From Notamacropus eugenii (Eukaryota; Chordata; Mammalia; Diprotodontia; Macropodidae): DNA of 64,000 nucleotides. This document shows positions 1-10,759 of this stretch, in pieces. A program made the translations under genes and the position numbers. The number at the start of each line of letters is the position of its first letter. Within the stretch, counting starts at the first letter, position 1. The notes below the pieces were generated by a model. That model did no database searches, was not told where the DNA came from, and was given only the letters and a program-made list of their open reading frames with translations. The stretch spans positions 2,879,501-2,943,500 of the forward strand of contig NC_092878.1 in NCBI RefSeq assembly GCF_028372415.1. Direction: 5' to 3'.

Positions 1-165
1 CAGTCATCCTAAGCAATATCAGGTCACTGGATCCATATGACTCTGGAGGAGAGGTGAGACTGGTGACCTTGCTCAGCCCTCCCTCACTCAAAACAAAGTC
101 ACATGCAAGTCATGTCATCATTTCTCTGATGACACGGTCTTCTTAGGCAATGAAGGACGAACACA
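1..165 (-). mobile_element. Unassigned marsupial dispersed repeat, copy 1
   Basis: The reverse complement closely matches part of the repeat at 30585-30935: both share the block reading ATGATGACATGACTTGCATG and then GTGAGGGCTG..CACCAG. A shorter copy lies at 22236-22345. It is truncated by the window edge. I do not recognise the family; Dfam would name it. Confidence 0.6.
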
Positions 166-967
166 GCAAGAAATACCAAATACCGAAGGTTTTCCATTTT
201 AGCAAGGGAAATCAAATATTGTTTCACCTGGGTCCTGTAAGCTTTGGGAGACAAGATAAGGCCAAGTACACAAACAATTCAAAGCTTGCAAAACAATGGC
301 AGTCTGTGGGAAATAGTTTACATAGATCAAGGTGCTCTAGACTGGGTAGGTTCCCCTGGACTAGTGCTTTGGGGATCTACCAGGTCTTTGAGATCTATTA
401 TTAAATCTTGGTGCATGAGCTGGGAAATCCTGCTCTAACGTCTCATGAACATGCAATAGGTGAAGGAGCTCTGATCCCTTTAGGTTTCATCAATGCTGAT
501 TATCACCCATCTCTGGCTGAGTAGCTAAGGCAGTAGGTAAGCTGTCTAAGGTACACACATGTTGACTTGCTCTAGGTCAATGAAATATCTGAACCCTGCT
601 CTTCCAGACACAGTTTACACAGTGGAAAAGTGGAATTGACTGGGAAAAAAGCACCCATTTTCTTTTCTACTGGCTTAGTATTCAGGTATGTTGGAGGTTC
701 TTAGGTTTTCATGTTCTGACTAGACACGTATGTGGCTGCTGGGACACCTTTAAGTGTATGCATCAAGCCATGAATGCCACCTTAATTTATAGCAGCTCTT
801 TTTTTCTTCTCATCGCTGACAGTTTCCTAAGGGGTAGAAAGGGAGAGTTAACATACACTGGAGGCAATGCTGACTTGGGCTGAGATAAACCCTGTTGTGG
901 CACTATGTATATTATAGATATGTATATATGTATGTATGTATACACATACATAATTATCAGCATGTTG
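166..967. other. Unassigned single-copy-like stretch
   Basis: I see no gene, RNA or recognisable repeat. A short TATG/TACA-rich microsatellite sits at about 905-950. The open frames at 150-438 have no recognisable domain and no codon signal. Confidence 0.4.
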
Positions 968-1092
968 TCCTCCAATACAATAGGAGTTCTTTCAGGGCAG
1001 GGAACAAACTTGTGCCTTTCTTTGTATGCTTAACTCTTATCATGGTGCCTGGCACACTGTAAGTGCTTAATAATACTTGTTGACTGAATGAT
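968..1092 (+). mobile_element. L2 LINE 3' end
   Basis: It carries the L2 3'-terminal pattern: a 'gggcaggga' block, then 'gcctggcaca', 'gtgcttaataa' and a TTGACTGAATGA tail. It is a short, 5'-truncated copy. Confidence 0.7.
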
Positions 1093-1339
1093 TGTTTCTA
1101 CCATAAATACCTTAAGTACTTAAGTTTCTAGCATAAGTGGCTTCCATGGATCTGGATAAATCATCAGCTGAGGGGTTGAAATAAACTCTTGTTTCAAATC
1201 TTAAAGGTGATTTCCATAACAGAGATTTATTGTTATAGAATCTTGGTATCCATATTTTAAGACTACCTTCATGTTTTGTGGGTTCACTAGCCTCCTGGGG
1301 TCTACCACAAGTGGCTAAAACTCATTTCTCGTGCACAAA

Positions 1340-2185
1340 TGAACATTTTAATTAATCAATCAATTGATCCATCAATAAACACTTATTAAGTACCTACTAT
1401 GTGTCAGGCAGAGGCAGCTAGGTGGCTCAGTGGACAGAGTGCTGGACTTGGAATCAGGAAGCCCTGAGTTCAAATCTTGTTTCAGATACTTACCAGCTAT
1501 GTGACTCTGGACAAATTACTTAACCTTTGTTTCCCTTAATCCACTGGAGAAGGAAATGGCAAACCATTCTAGTATCTTTGCCAAGAAAACCCTATGGATA
1601 GTATTGGTTTCCTATGTAGGCCCATGGGGTCATGAAGAGTCGGATCCAAAAGAATGACTGAATATACCAGGCACTATGGTAAGCACTGGGATACCAAAAG
1701 AAGCAAAAAACAGTCCCTCTTTCAAGGAGCTTAGAATCTATTGGTGGGCACAACATGCAAACAAATACATACAAAGCAAAGATAAATAGAGAATAACTAA
1801 CATTGGCAAGGCTATGATATTAAGAGGGGCTTGGGGAAGGCTTTCTACAGAAGGTGGGATTTTAGTTTGGATTTAAAGGAAGTCACAGGGGTTAGTGATC
1901 AGAGCAGAGGAAAGAGAGTACTCCAGACATGGAGGACAACCAGGAAAATGCCTGGACCTGAGAGATGGAGCATTTTGTTCTTTGAACGGTAAGGAGGTCA
2001 GTATCACTGGGCTGAAGAGTATATGTATTGGGGAGTAAGGTGTAAGAAGACTGGAAAGGTAGGAAGGGGCTAGGTCATGAAGGGCTTTGAATGCCAACCA
2101 GAGGATTTTATATTAGATCCTGGAGTCAACAGGGATCCACTGGAGTTTACTGAGTAGGGTTGACATGACTGTACCTGCTGATCTC
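1340..2185 (-). mobile_element. L2 LINE, 3' half, split by a SINE
   Basis: Reading on the plus strand it starts as the reversed L2 tail (AATCAATCAA.. CACTTATTAAGTACCTACTA) and continues through the reversed L2 3' region ('ggaaggctttctacagaaggtggga', 'ccagacatggagga', 'aagggctttgaatgcca', 'gttgacatgac'). A tRNA-headed SINE at 1411-1667 interrupts it, so the L2 is the older element. No RT motif remains. Confidence 0.8.
1411..1667 (+). mobile_element. tRNA-derived marsupial SINE with RTE-type tail, full length
   Basis: The head reads GAGGCAGCTAGGTGGC.CAGTGGA with the TTCAAAT box. The body is CTGGAGAAGGAAATGGCAAACC and the tail 'tttgccaagaaaaccc...gggtcatgaagagtcgga'. CAGGCA flanks it at 1405-1410 and 1668-1673, a short target-site duplication inside the host L2. 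Confidence 0.88.
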
Positions 2186-2216
2186 TTTGGAAAGATCATG
2201 AACAAAATAGAAATAA

Positions 2217-2545
2217 CAAACACTAAGTTTTACATGCTATTTACCTTATAACACACCTGTAAGTTAAGTGGCATGTAATTGTTTCCATTTTACAGATGAG
2301 GAAACAGCCTCTGAGAGGTTAGATAACATCTATGGCCACATAGCTAACAAGGGTTAAATTAGAATTAGACCCTTTAGGTCAAGGATAATTTCACTTTTGT
2401 CTTTATATTTCCAGGATTCAGCACAGTGCTTGGCACATAGTAAACACAGAATGAATTCTTGTTGACCAAAGGATTGGAAGCAAAATTCAAACCCAGGTTT
2501 CCTGACTCTAAGTTCAATGTTCTTTTCAGTAGTCGTTAGTATAAC
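2217..2545 (-). mobile_element. MIR-type CORE-SINE with an L2 3' end inside
   Basis: The reversed MIR core (CATTTTACAGATGAGGAAAC) is at 2288-2307 and the reversed head (CAAACCCAGGTTTCCTGACT) near 2490. Between them, about 2388-2475, lies a plus-strand L2 3' end with 'cacagtgcttggcacatagta'. The L2 piece either inserted into the MIR or replaced part of it. Confidence 0.65.
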
Positions 2546-2839
2546 CTGGACTTCAATCCTGGGCATTTGCACAAGATTCTCCTTATTGGGAGAGAGAGTA
2601 ATTACTTGATGCTCCATGCCTCATGAGGGTCTGTGTATTGTCCGGTATATTGTAATCTGTGCAACTCCTCTGATGTCCATTTACTGGTGGCTTGGATAAG
2701 TGGATATATTTGCTCTTTACTATTTGCGATAGTCTTTGGGCAACTGGCATTTGATGGCGAGTCAAGTCTTTACATGAAGCTTGGGGCCCTTATCCCTTCT
2801 TTAGAAAGTGATCAGTCATTTTATTGGTTATAATTCTTC

Positions 2840-3020
2840 TTGACAACATGACTAATGTGAAAATATGTTATGTGAATGTATATGTAGAGCCTATATCAGA
2901 TTGCATACTGTCTTGGGGAGGGGAGAAGGGAGAGAGGGAGAGAAAATTTAAAACTCAAAAGCTTCTGGAGCTGAATGTTATAAAGTATAAATAAATAAAT
3001 TTTAAAAAAAGAAAAAGAAA
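2840..3020 (+). mobile_element. Marsupial L1 3' terminus
   Basis: It has the typical L1 3' end: 'gagcctatatcagattgca', 'gtcttggggagggga', a GGGAGAGAGGGAG purine tract, 'aaatttaaaactcaaaa', then AATAAATAAATTTTAAAAAAAG. Only about 180 bp remain, a severe 5' truncation. Confidence 0.75.
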
Positions 3021-3334
3021 TAGTGAGCTGGCAAAGCAGCATCAATCTAAAAATTCTTTCCCCTAGATTAATAACATATTTTGGCTCCAATTCTAGGCTG
3101 GTACCTCCACTCTAAGGAGAGCCCACTGGGATAGTCTTGTGGCTCTCCCCTTCCCTTCCTGGTAAGAATCAAAGTCTCCCTTAGAGAGGGTTGCTCAAAG
3201 TTCTAGAGATTTCTATTCATTTGTCCCTTTAAGCTACATTTAGATAGATCCATGTGGAAATACACATAATGTACATGGGCAACACATGCATCTTGCATGA
3301 GGCTTTAATGAAAATTTCACACAAAAAATCAGAC
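3021..3334. other. Unassigned stretch
   Basis: I recognise no gene or repeat. It directly follows the poly(A) end of the L1 fragment. Confidence 0.4.
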
Positions 3335-3351
3335 CAGTAATTTATAAAGTC

Positions 3352-3357
3352 TTTATT
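3352..3357 (-). terminator. Polyadenylation-type signal AATAAA
   Basis: On the minus strand AATAAA is followed 20-30 nt on by TGATTTTTTGTGTG, a U/GU-rich stretch of the sort found downstream of real cleavage sites. It lies 150 nt after the stop of the open frame at 3507-3755. The pairing is suggestive, but either part alone is common by chance. Confidence 0.3.
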
Positions 3358-3506
3358 TTGGGATGTTTTAATTCACAAAGTAAAGCTTAAAGACTTAAAA
3401 TAAGATACTTAGGGGTTGGAATATGGAGTATAGGAACCATACAGCCAGGGAGGTCACTAGATATTGGGTACAATGCCGTCAGTTCGTGGTAGGGGCAGGA
3501 CAGAGA

Positions 3507-3755
3507 TCAACAATAGTCCTGTGGAGAGGCTGCCTTTGAATTTGGCAAAGTGCATCTTCCTCTCTCTTTCACTGCTAGTTTCTGTTGAGAAAGCCAGAAT
3601 CCTGTCTCCTCATCAGGGCATTCATCACTTTTTGTGACTTTGTCAGGCAGTTCCTGAGACGTCATGGAATCTCCTTTGTGACTGATTTTTCTCTCCTTAC
3701 CTTTGGCTTTTTTCTGTTTTTTTTTTTTTTTTAAATCTTCCTGAATTGCTTTTAA
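3507..3755 (-). CDS. Possible terminal coding exon of an unidentified gene
   Basis: An 82-codon open frame runs to TGA at 3507-3509, with no ATG until codon 31 (ATG at 3663-3665). The first third is lysine-rich (EDLKKKKKQKKAKGKERK, partly from an A16 run). The rest is non-repetitive and mixed (DEETGFWLSQQ, then GRCTLPNSKAASPQDYC at the end). It shows no match to the repeats around it. An AATAAA with a U/GU-rich element follows in the right order. I do not recognise the protein. A usable 3' splice site may be the TACTAAT..TTGCAG segment near 3795, but an in-frame TAG lies between it and the frame. Chance is a real alternative. Confidence 0.22.
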   Translation of the reverse strand, partial: LKAIQEDLKKKKKQKKAKGKERKISHKGDSMTSQELPDKVTKSDECPDEETGFWLSQQKLAVKERGRCTLPNSKAASPQDYC

Positions 3756-4165
3756 CTACTTTGGGAATGGCTTATACCTGGCGGCACTGCAATATGTTAT
3801 TAGTAGAAGTACTGTTGGTTCAAACCTTTTTGCTTTGAGTGATCCATTGCACAAGATGCTGGTGCCATAACTTAGACATCAGGAAAAGACAGATTGTTTC
3901 AAAGGAACATTTAGAGTTGCATTTATTCTACTAAGACAAGTGCTTATTATATACTTAAAAAGGAAAAAAAAAAACCCACCGATGTGTAAGTAATAAGGGT
4001 CTACTACGTATATGGAAATGCCCATTTTTAAATGATGTCATTAAATTCAGGAGAAAACAATCTTTTTAAAGGTTAAACCTTTAGTTTAAAAATTGTTCTG
4101 CTTCTCTGGGCTTCTTTCTGGCCTCTTCTTTGCATTTTTTTTTCAAAAAAGATATCTTGATGATC
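3756..4165. other. Unassigned stretch
   Basis: I recognise no repeat or gene. If the open frame below 3755 is an exon, this would be intron sequence just upstream of it. Confidence 0.35.
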
Positions 4166-4345
4166 TTATTTTCTTTCCTTCCTTCCTTCCTTTTATTCCT
4201 TTCTTCCTTCTTCCTTTTTCCCTTTTTCTTCCTTCCTTCATTTCTTTTTTCTTCCTTTCTTTCTTCCTTTCTTTCTTCTTCCTTCTCTTTCTTTATTTCT
4301 TCCTTCCTTCCTTTTTTTCTTTCTTCTCTATTCCTGTCTCCACTC
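4166..4345 (+). repeat. Polypyrimidine (TTCC/TTTC)n microsatellite
   Basis: An almost pure C/T tract. It generates the serine/phenylalanine-rich frames on the plus strand and lysine/glutamate-rich frames on the minus strand, which are not genes. Confidence 0.95.
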
Positions 4346-4754
4346 CTCTTCCCAAAGATGATTTTGTTCAACTGAATATTAATCAAATAAGACATAAAAC
4401 ACAGACACATTGTCACCAAAAATATTCACCAACTATGATAGTTCAAAAAATTTTCCAGTTTTTGGGACTCTCTGAGCACTTAGCACAGGCTCATTTGGCT
4501 CTCTACCTGTCCCATTTCGTTGCTCGACACTCCCAAATTGCCCCTTTGGGGTAGTTTTTATATCCCATGCTAGCAACTTCCTTGCTTCTTGATTACACAG
4601 ATAGGGCTTGTTGGTCAACCCCAGTGTGTTCCTGTCTGGGAAAGTGGAAATGGAAAATCAATCAAATAGGAGTGAGAACTCATATCTGGCCTTTCTGCCC
4701 TGGAACATTCTGCCCCATGATTCTCCCTTTTGCCATTGGTAAGTTTCATTGGTG
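4346..4754. other. Unassigned stretch between pyrimidine tracts
   Basis: No recognisable repeat or gene. The small frames overlapping it show no domain. Confidence 0.4.
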
Positions 4755-4885
4755 AGCTTTCTTTCCCTATTCCTTGCCCTTTTCTTTCCCTTTCCCTCTC
4801 CCTTCCATTTCCCAACTTTCCTTTCCTTTTCCCTTCCCTTCTCTTTCCCTTTTCCCTTTCCCTCCTCCCCCTTCCCTTCCCTGTC
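4755..4885 (+). repeat. Polypyrimidine (CCTTTC)n tract
   Basis: An irregular CCCTTTC-type simple repeat about 130 bp long, the second pyrimidine tract within 700 bp. Confidence 0.93.
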
Positions 4886-5322
4886 CTTCCAATTTCAGGG
4901 ACAAGTGCTCTTGGGATGACAGTGCTTATCTGGGTCTCACACTAAGCTTTTGTCCACCACTCCATAAATTTCATGTAAGTAAATGACAGTAGTATGGAGA
5001 GTTCACTAACGGACCAGAGATAAAATAAGTTTGGAGAAGTTAGTGCATGACTGAGTTTAAAACCTACATGTCAGACACTGAATGTGACTCACTGAACTCA
5101 GTTTTCTTATTGAGTCAAGTTTTTATCATTACCTAACACTGAACTCTTGCAGCCTGAGAATCCAAACTTGCAGGCTGCTTCCCCATTGGACCTTGTGAAA
5201 TTCTGTTTTTCCCCTTGTTTCTTTCTTTCCTCCTGCCTCAAACCCTTGCCATTTAGTTGGCTGTTCAAAGAATTGCTTCACTTGGTTTATGGAATGATAT
5301 TCCTGATTCCTCCTACAGGGAC
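4886..5322. other. Unassigned stretch
   Basis: Nothing recognisable. Confidence 0.4.
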
Positions 5323-5323
5323 T

Positions 5324-5359
5324 TTTGTTTTGTTTTGTTTTGTTTTGTTTTGTTTTGTT
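5324..5359 (+). repeat. (TTTTG)n pentanucleotide repeat
   Basis: About seven perfect TTTTG units. Confidence 0.97.
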
Positions 5360-5699
5360 ATTCATTTCTCAACTCCTTAAGCAGGGTAGGGTTTGATCAA
5401 AGTAACGGGTCCTTTCCAGTTGTAGTACTCTCCCTACCCCAGCTGGAGTCCTACTTTTCACTGTTTAGTGAGGCAGTGCTGTTTTTAATCTCCTGTTATC
5501 CTCCTCTAATTCTTTGCATGTGAATTGATATTCTGAACAGCCTTGACTGCCATCTCTTTCTTGGATAGTGACTAAATGTTTCCTGGCTGAGGTAGTATCT
5601 GGGATTTTTTTCTCTTCAGCATCTGCACTGGGGCAGCCATTTTGCATCAGTTAAATTTCTCTAAGAAATGGTGACCAGGAGAATTAGTATCTTTACTTT
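5360..5699. other. Unassigned stretch
   Basis: Nothing recognisable. Confidence 0.4.
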
Positions 5700-6065
5700 C
5701 ATCCATTCTATACCAGCCCAACAAGTGTATGCTTATGTGCAAAGCACTGTGCTGGAATGAAGGAGAAAATGAGAAACAGTCTCTGCTGTCCAGGAATTTA
5801 CACTCCACTGGAGAGACTGTAGTATATAAACTGGTAGTATAAATATGATACTTTGAGGAGGGAGAGAGCACAAAGTAGAGGATGAAGAATGACTTCCTGT
5901 AGAAGGTAGGACATGCACTGAACGTTAAGAAAACATGAAGGAAAGGAAACTAGGAATTCTAAGAGGCAGACGTGAGAAGGGAGTATAATCCAGACACAGA
6001 GGACAGACAGCCTGTGCAAAAATGGGAGCTGTAATGCTGCGTTTGGGGGAGAGCAAGTAGGGCAG
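5700..6065 (-). mobile_element. L2 LINE fragment, decayed
   Basis: Reversed L2 landmarks occur in order: 'gtgcaaagcactgtgct', 'gaaacagtctctgctgt', 'gacttcctgtagaaggta', 'ccagacacagaggaca'. It carries many substitutions. Confidence 0.65.
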
Positions 6066-6087
6066 TTTGGCTAGACCACAGAATGTG

Positions 6088-6388
6088 ATTCAATCAATCA
6101 ATCAGGAAGCACACTCATTAAATGCCTACTATGTGCCAAGCACTATGCTAGGTGCTAGGGCTAAAAGTACAAAGAAGGAAACAATTCCTACTTACAAGGA
6201 GTTCACATTCTAATATGGAATGTATGAAGTACCTATGTATGTATATAGAATAACAGGAAGAGGGTAAATGTAGGTAAATATAAAGTTAAATATGAGATAG
6301 TTGAGAGGGAGGACAATAGCAGTGGGGGTGTGGAGGGGGAGAATCAGTCAGGGTGGAAAGTGGTCCTCGAGCTGAATCTTGAAGAACT
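6088..6388 (-). mobile_element. L2 LINE 3' end
   Basis: It starts with the reversed tail AATCAATCAATCAGG.. and CTACTATGTGCCAAGCACTA, then continues into the reversed 3' region. A second L2 3' end begins right after it, so two copies lie head to tail. Confidence 0.78.
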
Positions 6389-7725
6389 TACTCAACAAAT
6401 ATTTATCAAGTACCTATTACCTTTCAGACACTATGCAAAGCACTGGGAATCTAAGAGGCAAAAAGACAAGTCTTTGACCTCAAGGAGTTCACAGTCTAAA
6501 GGAAGAGACAACAAGCAAACAAATGTGTGTGAACAAGCTATATACAAGATAAACAGGAAATAATTAGAAGGAAGGCTCTACAATGAAGAGGTCAGGAAAG
6601 GGTTTTTTTGGACTTTAGTAGGAAAAGAAAATGGCAAACCACTCTAGTATTTTTGCCAAGAAAGCTCCGAATGGGGTCACAGAAAGACAGACACAACTGA
6701 AAAATGACTGAATGATGACAGCAAAAAGGTAGCCAGGAAAGTTAGTAGGCAGCGATGGGGAGGGAGAGGAGTCCAGGCATGGGGGCCAGCCAAAGAAAAT
6801 AATGTCTACTCCACAACTGGTGATGTGAGACTGAAGCTCAGGGGAAAAAAGTGGGACTAGATATAGAGATCTATGAGTTATTTGCATAAAGGTGATCATT
6901 AAGCTCATGGGATCTGGTACTATTATGGAGAGAGAAGAGAAAAAGCCCAAGGACGGAATTTTGTGGAACAAGCCAGGAAAGCAAACTTCAGGAGGAGTCA
7001 GGGAGGTAGAGAACAAAACCAGAAAAGTGAGAGTCTTAGTATCCTGAAAACTCAGAGAGGAGAAAGTATCCTGGAGGAGAGGAGAGAGCGTAGTCAACAG
7101 TCAGCTACATCAGCGAGGTCAAGAAGGATGGAGGCTGAGCAAAGGACTTTACTTTCAAAGACTTGGCGATTAAGAGACTGTTGGGAACTTCGTAGAGAAC
7201 AATGTCGATCTGAGAGATGAAATCAGAAAGAAGAGGGCAAAGTATATGAAAAGTGAATGAGAGGAAAGGAAATGGAAGTAGTGCAGGCACCTTATTCAAA
7301 GAGTTTGGCTGAGAAAAGAATAGAAATTTAGAACCACAGATTGAAGTGATAGAGTCTAGCGAAGATTTTTAAAGTGACCTAAAAGAGACTTGAAAGGGGA
7401 AGATTTGAGCATATTTGGAGGTAGCAAGGAACAAACCAGTAACTAGGAATAGTTTAAAAATTCCAGAAAGAAAGGGGATGATTGAAGTTGTAATATATTG
7501 GAAAAGAGAGTGAGGAGATAGTGGGATCAAGGTGCATGAAGAGGGATTGACTTTACTGGAGAGAAGGGCTATCTTGTTTTCAGAGAGGGGAAAAATGTCA
7601 GAAGGTTTTGAGATGAGGAGAATTGAAGAAGAGAGAGTTCACATCAAATGGTCTCAATTTCTCAGTAAATAAATCAGATCCTTCATTTGGGAGAGAAATT
7701 AGATAGAGAGATCTGGGAGGTGTGA
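6389..7725 (-). mobile_element. L2 LINE, long copy
   Basis: This is one of the longest L2 copies here (about 1.3 kb). The order is: reversed tail (CTCAACAAATATTTATCAAG), 'gcaaagcactggga', 'ccaggcatgggggccagcca', 'cccaaggacggaattttgtggaac' and 'agcgaggtcaagaaggatgga', a region reversed from the L2 ORF2 3' half. A SINE tail at 6620-6722 interrupts it. The frames are fully decayed. Confidence 0.72.
6620..6722 (+). mobile_element. Marsupial SINE, RTE-type tail only
   Basis: It contains the AAAATGGCAAACCACTC body, 'tttttgccaagaaagct' and 'ggggtcacagaaagacagacacaactga'. The tRNA-like head is missing, so it is 5'-truncated within the L2. Confidence 0.8.
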
Positions 7726-8361
7726 GTAGGTTGTGTTGTGAGTGGAAGTTCAATAAGCCTGGAAGCTTTATTTCCGATAAGATCAGAAGTAAAGTAGGGA
7801 CATACGTGGTTGCTATTTTTGTTTGATATAGTTATGGAGATGTTAGCTATGATCATTTGAATGTTACTAATGGATGCGATTTTTTTCTCTAGTGGTGCAA
7901 CAATTCAGTTACTGGACAAAAATCACATATTAACCATTACCATTATTCACTATACACACATAATATTTAAAAATATGAAATAAAATATAACTATAACACA
8001 CACACACACACACATATATATATATTATATGGTTGTAGATGATTTAAGAAGTAGGTGATTATTAGTATCCTATCTCTCACCCCTTTTTAAGGTTATTGCA
8101 CCCAACAGTGTAGAATCAGAAGTGTACCATGTAGGACTGCATCTTTACCTGTCTTGAAATATGGTCATGAATTTTTTCTGTATACAATCTCCAAGGAATG
8201 AGGTGACCCAAAGGTCAGTGGAGAGTTGCCTAAAGGATACAGACAGGATGGAGCATGATGTTTCTAATGACGTCTTCATACACAAGATATCATTGAAGAA
8301 ATACATCATTAGAAAAGGAAATAGTCTGGTCACATGGCATGAGTACAGGATAACAGATGGC
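7726..8361. other. Unassigned stretch with a (CA)n(TA)n microsatellite
   Basis: CA repeats then TA repeats at about 7998-8025. I see no gene or recognised repeat in the rest. Confidence 0.45.
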
Positions 8362-8365
8362 TAAG

Positions 8366-8616
8366 GACAATTAGGTGGCACAGTGGATGGAGTGCCGGAC
8401 CTAGAGTCAGGAAGAACTGGGTTCACATCCAGGCTCAGACAATTACTAGCTGTGTGACCCTGGGTAAGTCAGTTAATCCTGTCTACCTCAGTTTCCACAT
8501 CTGTAAAATGAGCTGGAGAAGGAAATGGCAAACCACTGCAGTATCTTTGCCAAGAAAATCTCCAATGGAGTTACGAAGAGTTGGGTTTGACTATCACAAC
8601 TGAATAACAACAACAA
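8366..8616 (+). mobile_element. tRNA-derived marsupial SINE with RTE-type tail, full length
   Basis: It has the head (AATTAGGTGGCACAGTGGAT), 'gctgtgtgaccctgggtaagtca', CTGGAGAAGGAAATGGCAAACC, 'tatctttgccaagaaaatc' and an AACAACAACAA tail. It is moderately diverged from the copy at 1411. Confidence 0.88.
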
Positions 8617-8983
8617 AGAACACCTTTAGTGCTTCAATGATGTTCTCTAAAAAGACCTAAAGGAACATGTTGGCTAGAACCATTGTGGAATATTTAAGGA
8701 AAACTCAGAGAAAAATTGCCCAAGATAAGAGGGCATGGATATGTTGTCTGTACCAGGAATGTTCACGTCAATGGGGTCATGACTCCATTGAAGTATTCAT
8801 GGATCTCCAGGGCCAAAAGTATTCTAGTGGTTAGACGTCTGGTGATGAGCCTCTATATATTTGGCTGGGATGGTTCTTGTTTAGAAGTTATCCTCTTACA
8901 AGGTACAAAATATCTTTCCATTTTGCTAGAATTTGTTGAAGATTAACATTATGCTAGCAGAGCACAAGAGCCCAGATTCATCG
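8617..8983. other. Unassigned stretch
   Basis: A 76-codon frame at 8716-8946 has no recognisable domain. I see nothing else. Confidence 0.4.
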
Positions 8984-9165
8984 CATCATAGACTTAGAGC
9001 TAGAAAGAACTTTAGAAGTCATTAAGTACCGTCTCCTCATTTTCTAGACGAAGAAACTGAGGCACAGAGAAAGAGCTGAAATGACTTGCCCATGATCATA
9101 TAGCTCCTAAGGGTCTGAGGTGGGGACTTGACTCTAAATACAACACTGTATCCATGATACCACTT
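8984..9165 (-). mobile_element. MIR/MAR1-type CORE-SINE
   Basis: The reversed core GAAACTGAGGCACAGAGAAA and reversed head are clear: 'gacttgcccatgatcatata', then 'ccatgataccactttgtct'. Confidence 0.8.
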
Positions 9166-9239
9166 TGTCTACCATCTTTGTCCACCAGTATAGGTCTTTT
9201 ATACTTTGTGAAATGTATAATATAGAAATAAGTAAATAA

Positions 9240-9552
9240 GCATATCTAGATTGGACAAAATCACTACATTCTACCTCCATGCCTTTTCCATGTTTTTTTC
9301 CATGCTTGGAAAGCTCCCATTCTTCATTTCTGCTTTTTAGAACCCCTAGCTCCCTTCCAAAGCTCATCTCAAGTCTTCTTCCTGCAATTGGTGTTTCTTG
9401 ATTCCCCCAGTTGTTGGTGTCCCCACTTAGTACTTTGTATTTACTTATCTCTGTACTCATTATTTTCTGCAGTAGAATCAAAGTTCCATGGGGGCAGAGA
9501 CTGTCCCATTTTTGTCTTTGATTAATAAAGGTTTATTGAATTGATTGTGAAT
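9240..9552 (+). mobile_element. L2 LINE 3' region
   Basis: 'ccatgggggcagagactgtcc' and 'attaataaaggtttattgaattgattg' mark the 3' end. Upstream is the pyrimidine-rich L2 3' coding region. Confidence 0.7.
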
Positions 9553-10059
9553 TCTGCTTTCCAGTCCCTTGCCAACAGTTGATGTTTGATAAAAGCTCAT
9601 TGAGTTGCACCAGTTCTATGAACTAATCTCACTATAACTGATTTCTAGCCAAGTATCAACGTTAAGGTCAAGGGCAGAAGAAATGTGTGCAAGGAGCTTG
9701 TATCAGGACAATCTGATATGTGGTAAAGGACAGTGATAGCAGAAGAACAGAAAGAGCAAAGGTAGAGGTATCTAGGAGTCAGCAATGGAGTCCAGGTAGG
9801 AGGAAATTAGGAAGTTGCATAAGAAAAATTTGAGATTCAAGGCAAGTAGTCAGAGACCGAGAGTGTAGTGAGAATGGAAGAAAAAGGGTGACAGCCAAAA
9901 TTCACACCCATATCAACGAAAATTAATCCCTAACTCAGCTTCCTATTTATGGGTTTTAAACTTTCTCCTTATGGTGCAGAAGCCATTGGAGATGGTCTGT
10001 CCTATAAGTGTGAGTCACCTAACCTGAGTGATCTAAGAAGATAGCAGGGTCAGGGATAG

Positions 10060-10099
<40 letters not shown>

Positions 10100-10204
10100 A
10101 ACAGGTTGTAGGAAGCAAATTCTGACACTTTACAGAAGCATGGGTGGGAATCACTGATGAGTGTTTGTGACATGCTCAGGATAAAGAGGCAAGAGATTCT
10201 GTAG
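9553..10204. other. Mostly unassigned, with a (GT)n microsatellite
   Basis: A pure GT tract of about 37 bp lies at 10062-10098. The flanks are not recognised. Confidence 0.5.
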
Positions 10205-10412
10205 CTTCGTGAAATTTAGGATTACAGGATCATAAATTCAGAGCTTGAAGGGATCTACAAAGTTATCTAATCTAAACTTATTTTATGGCTGAGGAAACTG
10301 ACAACCAGAGAATTTAAGCAACATGTCCAAGTTCACACAAGTAGTACATGATAGGATTTGAACACAGGCCTTCTGACTCCAAATGCAACATTTCCCTTCA
10401 CCCCCACTCATG
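10205..10412 (-). mobile_element. MIR/MAR1-type CORE-SINE
   Basis: 'tcagagcttgaagggatct', 'ggctgaggaaactgacaacc' and 'gatttgaacacaggccttct' are the reversed core and head. Confidence 0.8.
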
Positions 10413-10419
10413 GCACTAT

Positions 10420-10735
10420 ATTGCTGTTTGCCACTAAAGGTTTGTTTTCTTTTTCATACTGATCCCTTTCTAATTTTAGCTGCATTGATTTTGTTTGTGC
10501 AAGAACTTTTCCATTTCGTGCAAAAAAAATGTCCATTTTGTCTTTAATGATTATCTCTTGTTTGGTCAAGGACTCTCCCCCATTCATAGTAATTAAAATT
10601 ATTTCCTTTGATTTTCCTCTGATTTGTTTCACAGTTACATCATGTATCCATATGGAACCTGCTGAGGCATATGGTGTGAAATGTTAGTCTAAACCTAATT
10701 TGTACCAGACTGCTTTATAGCATTAAAAAAAAAAT
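10420..10735 (-). mobile_element. Marsupial L1 3' region fragment
   Basis: 'gcattgattttgtttgtgcaagaacttttcc' and 'tatctcttgtttggtcaaggactctcccc' match the reversed 3' part of marsupial L1, which also occurs near 14105, 21700, 39180, 50225 and 60575. Confidence 0.65.
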
Positions 10736-10759
10736 CAAATAGGGAGTCTTGCCCAAGTA

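Noticed and set aside
4081-4554. Frames of 112-153 codons
   Set aside because: They are translations of a polypyrimidine tract.
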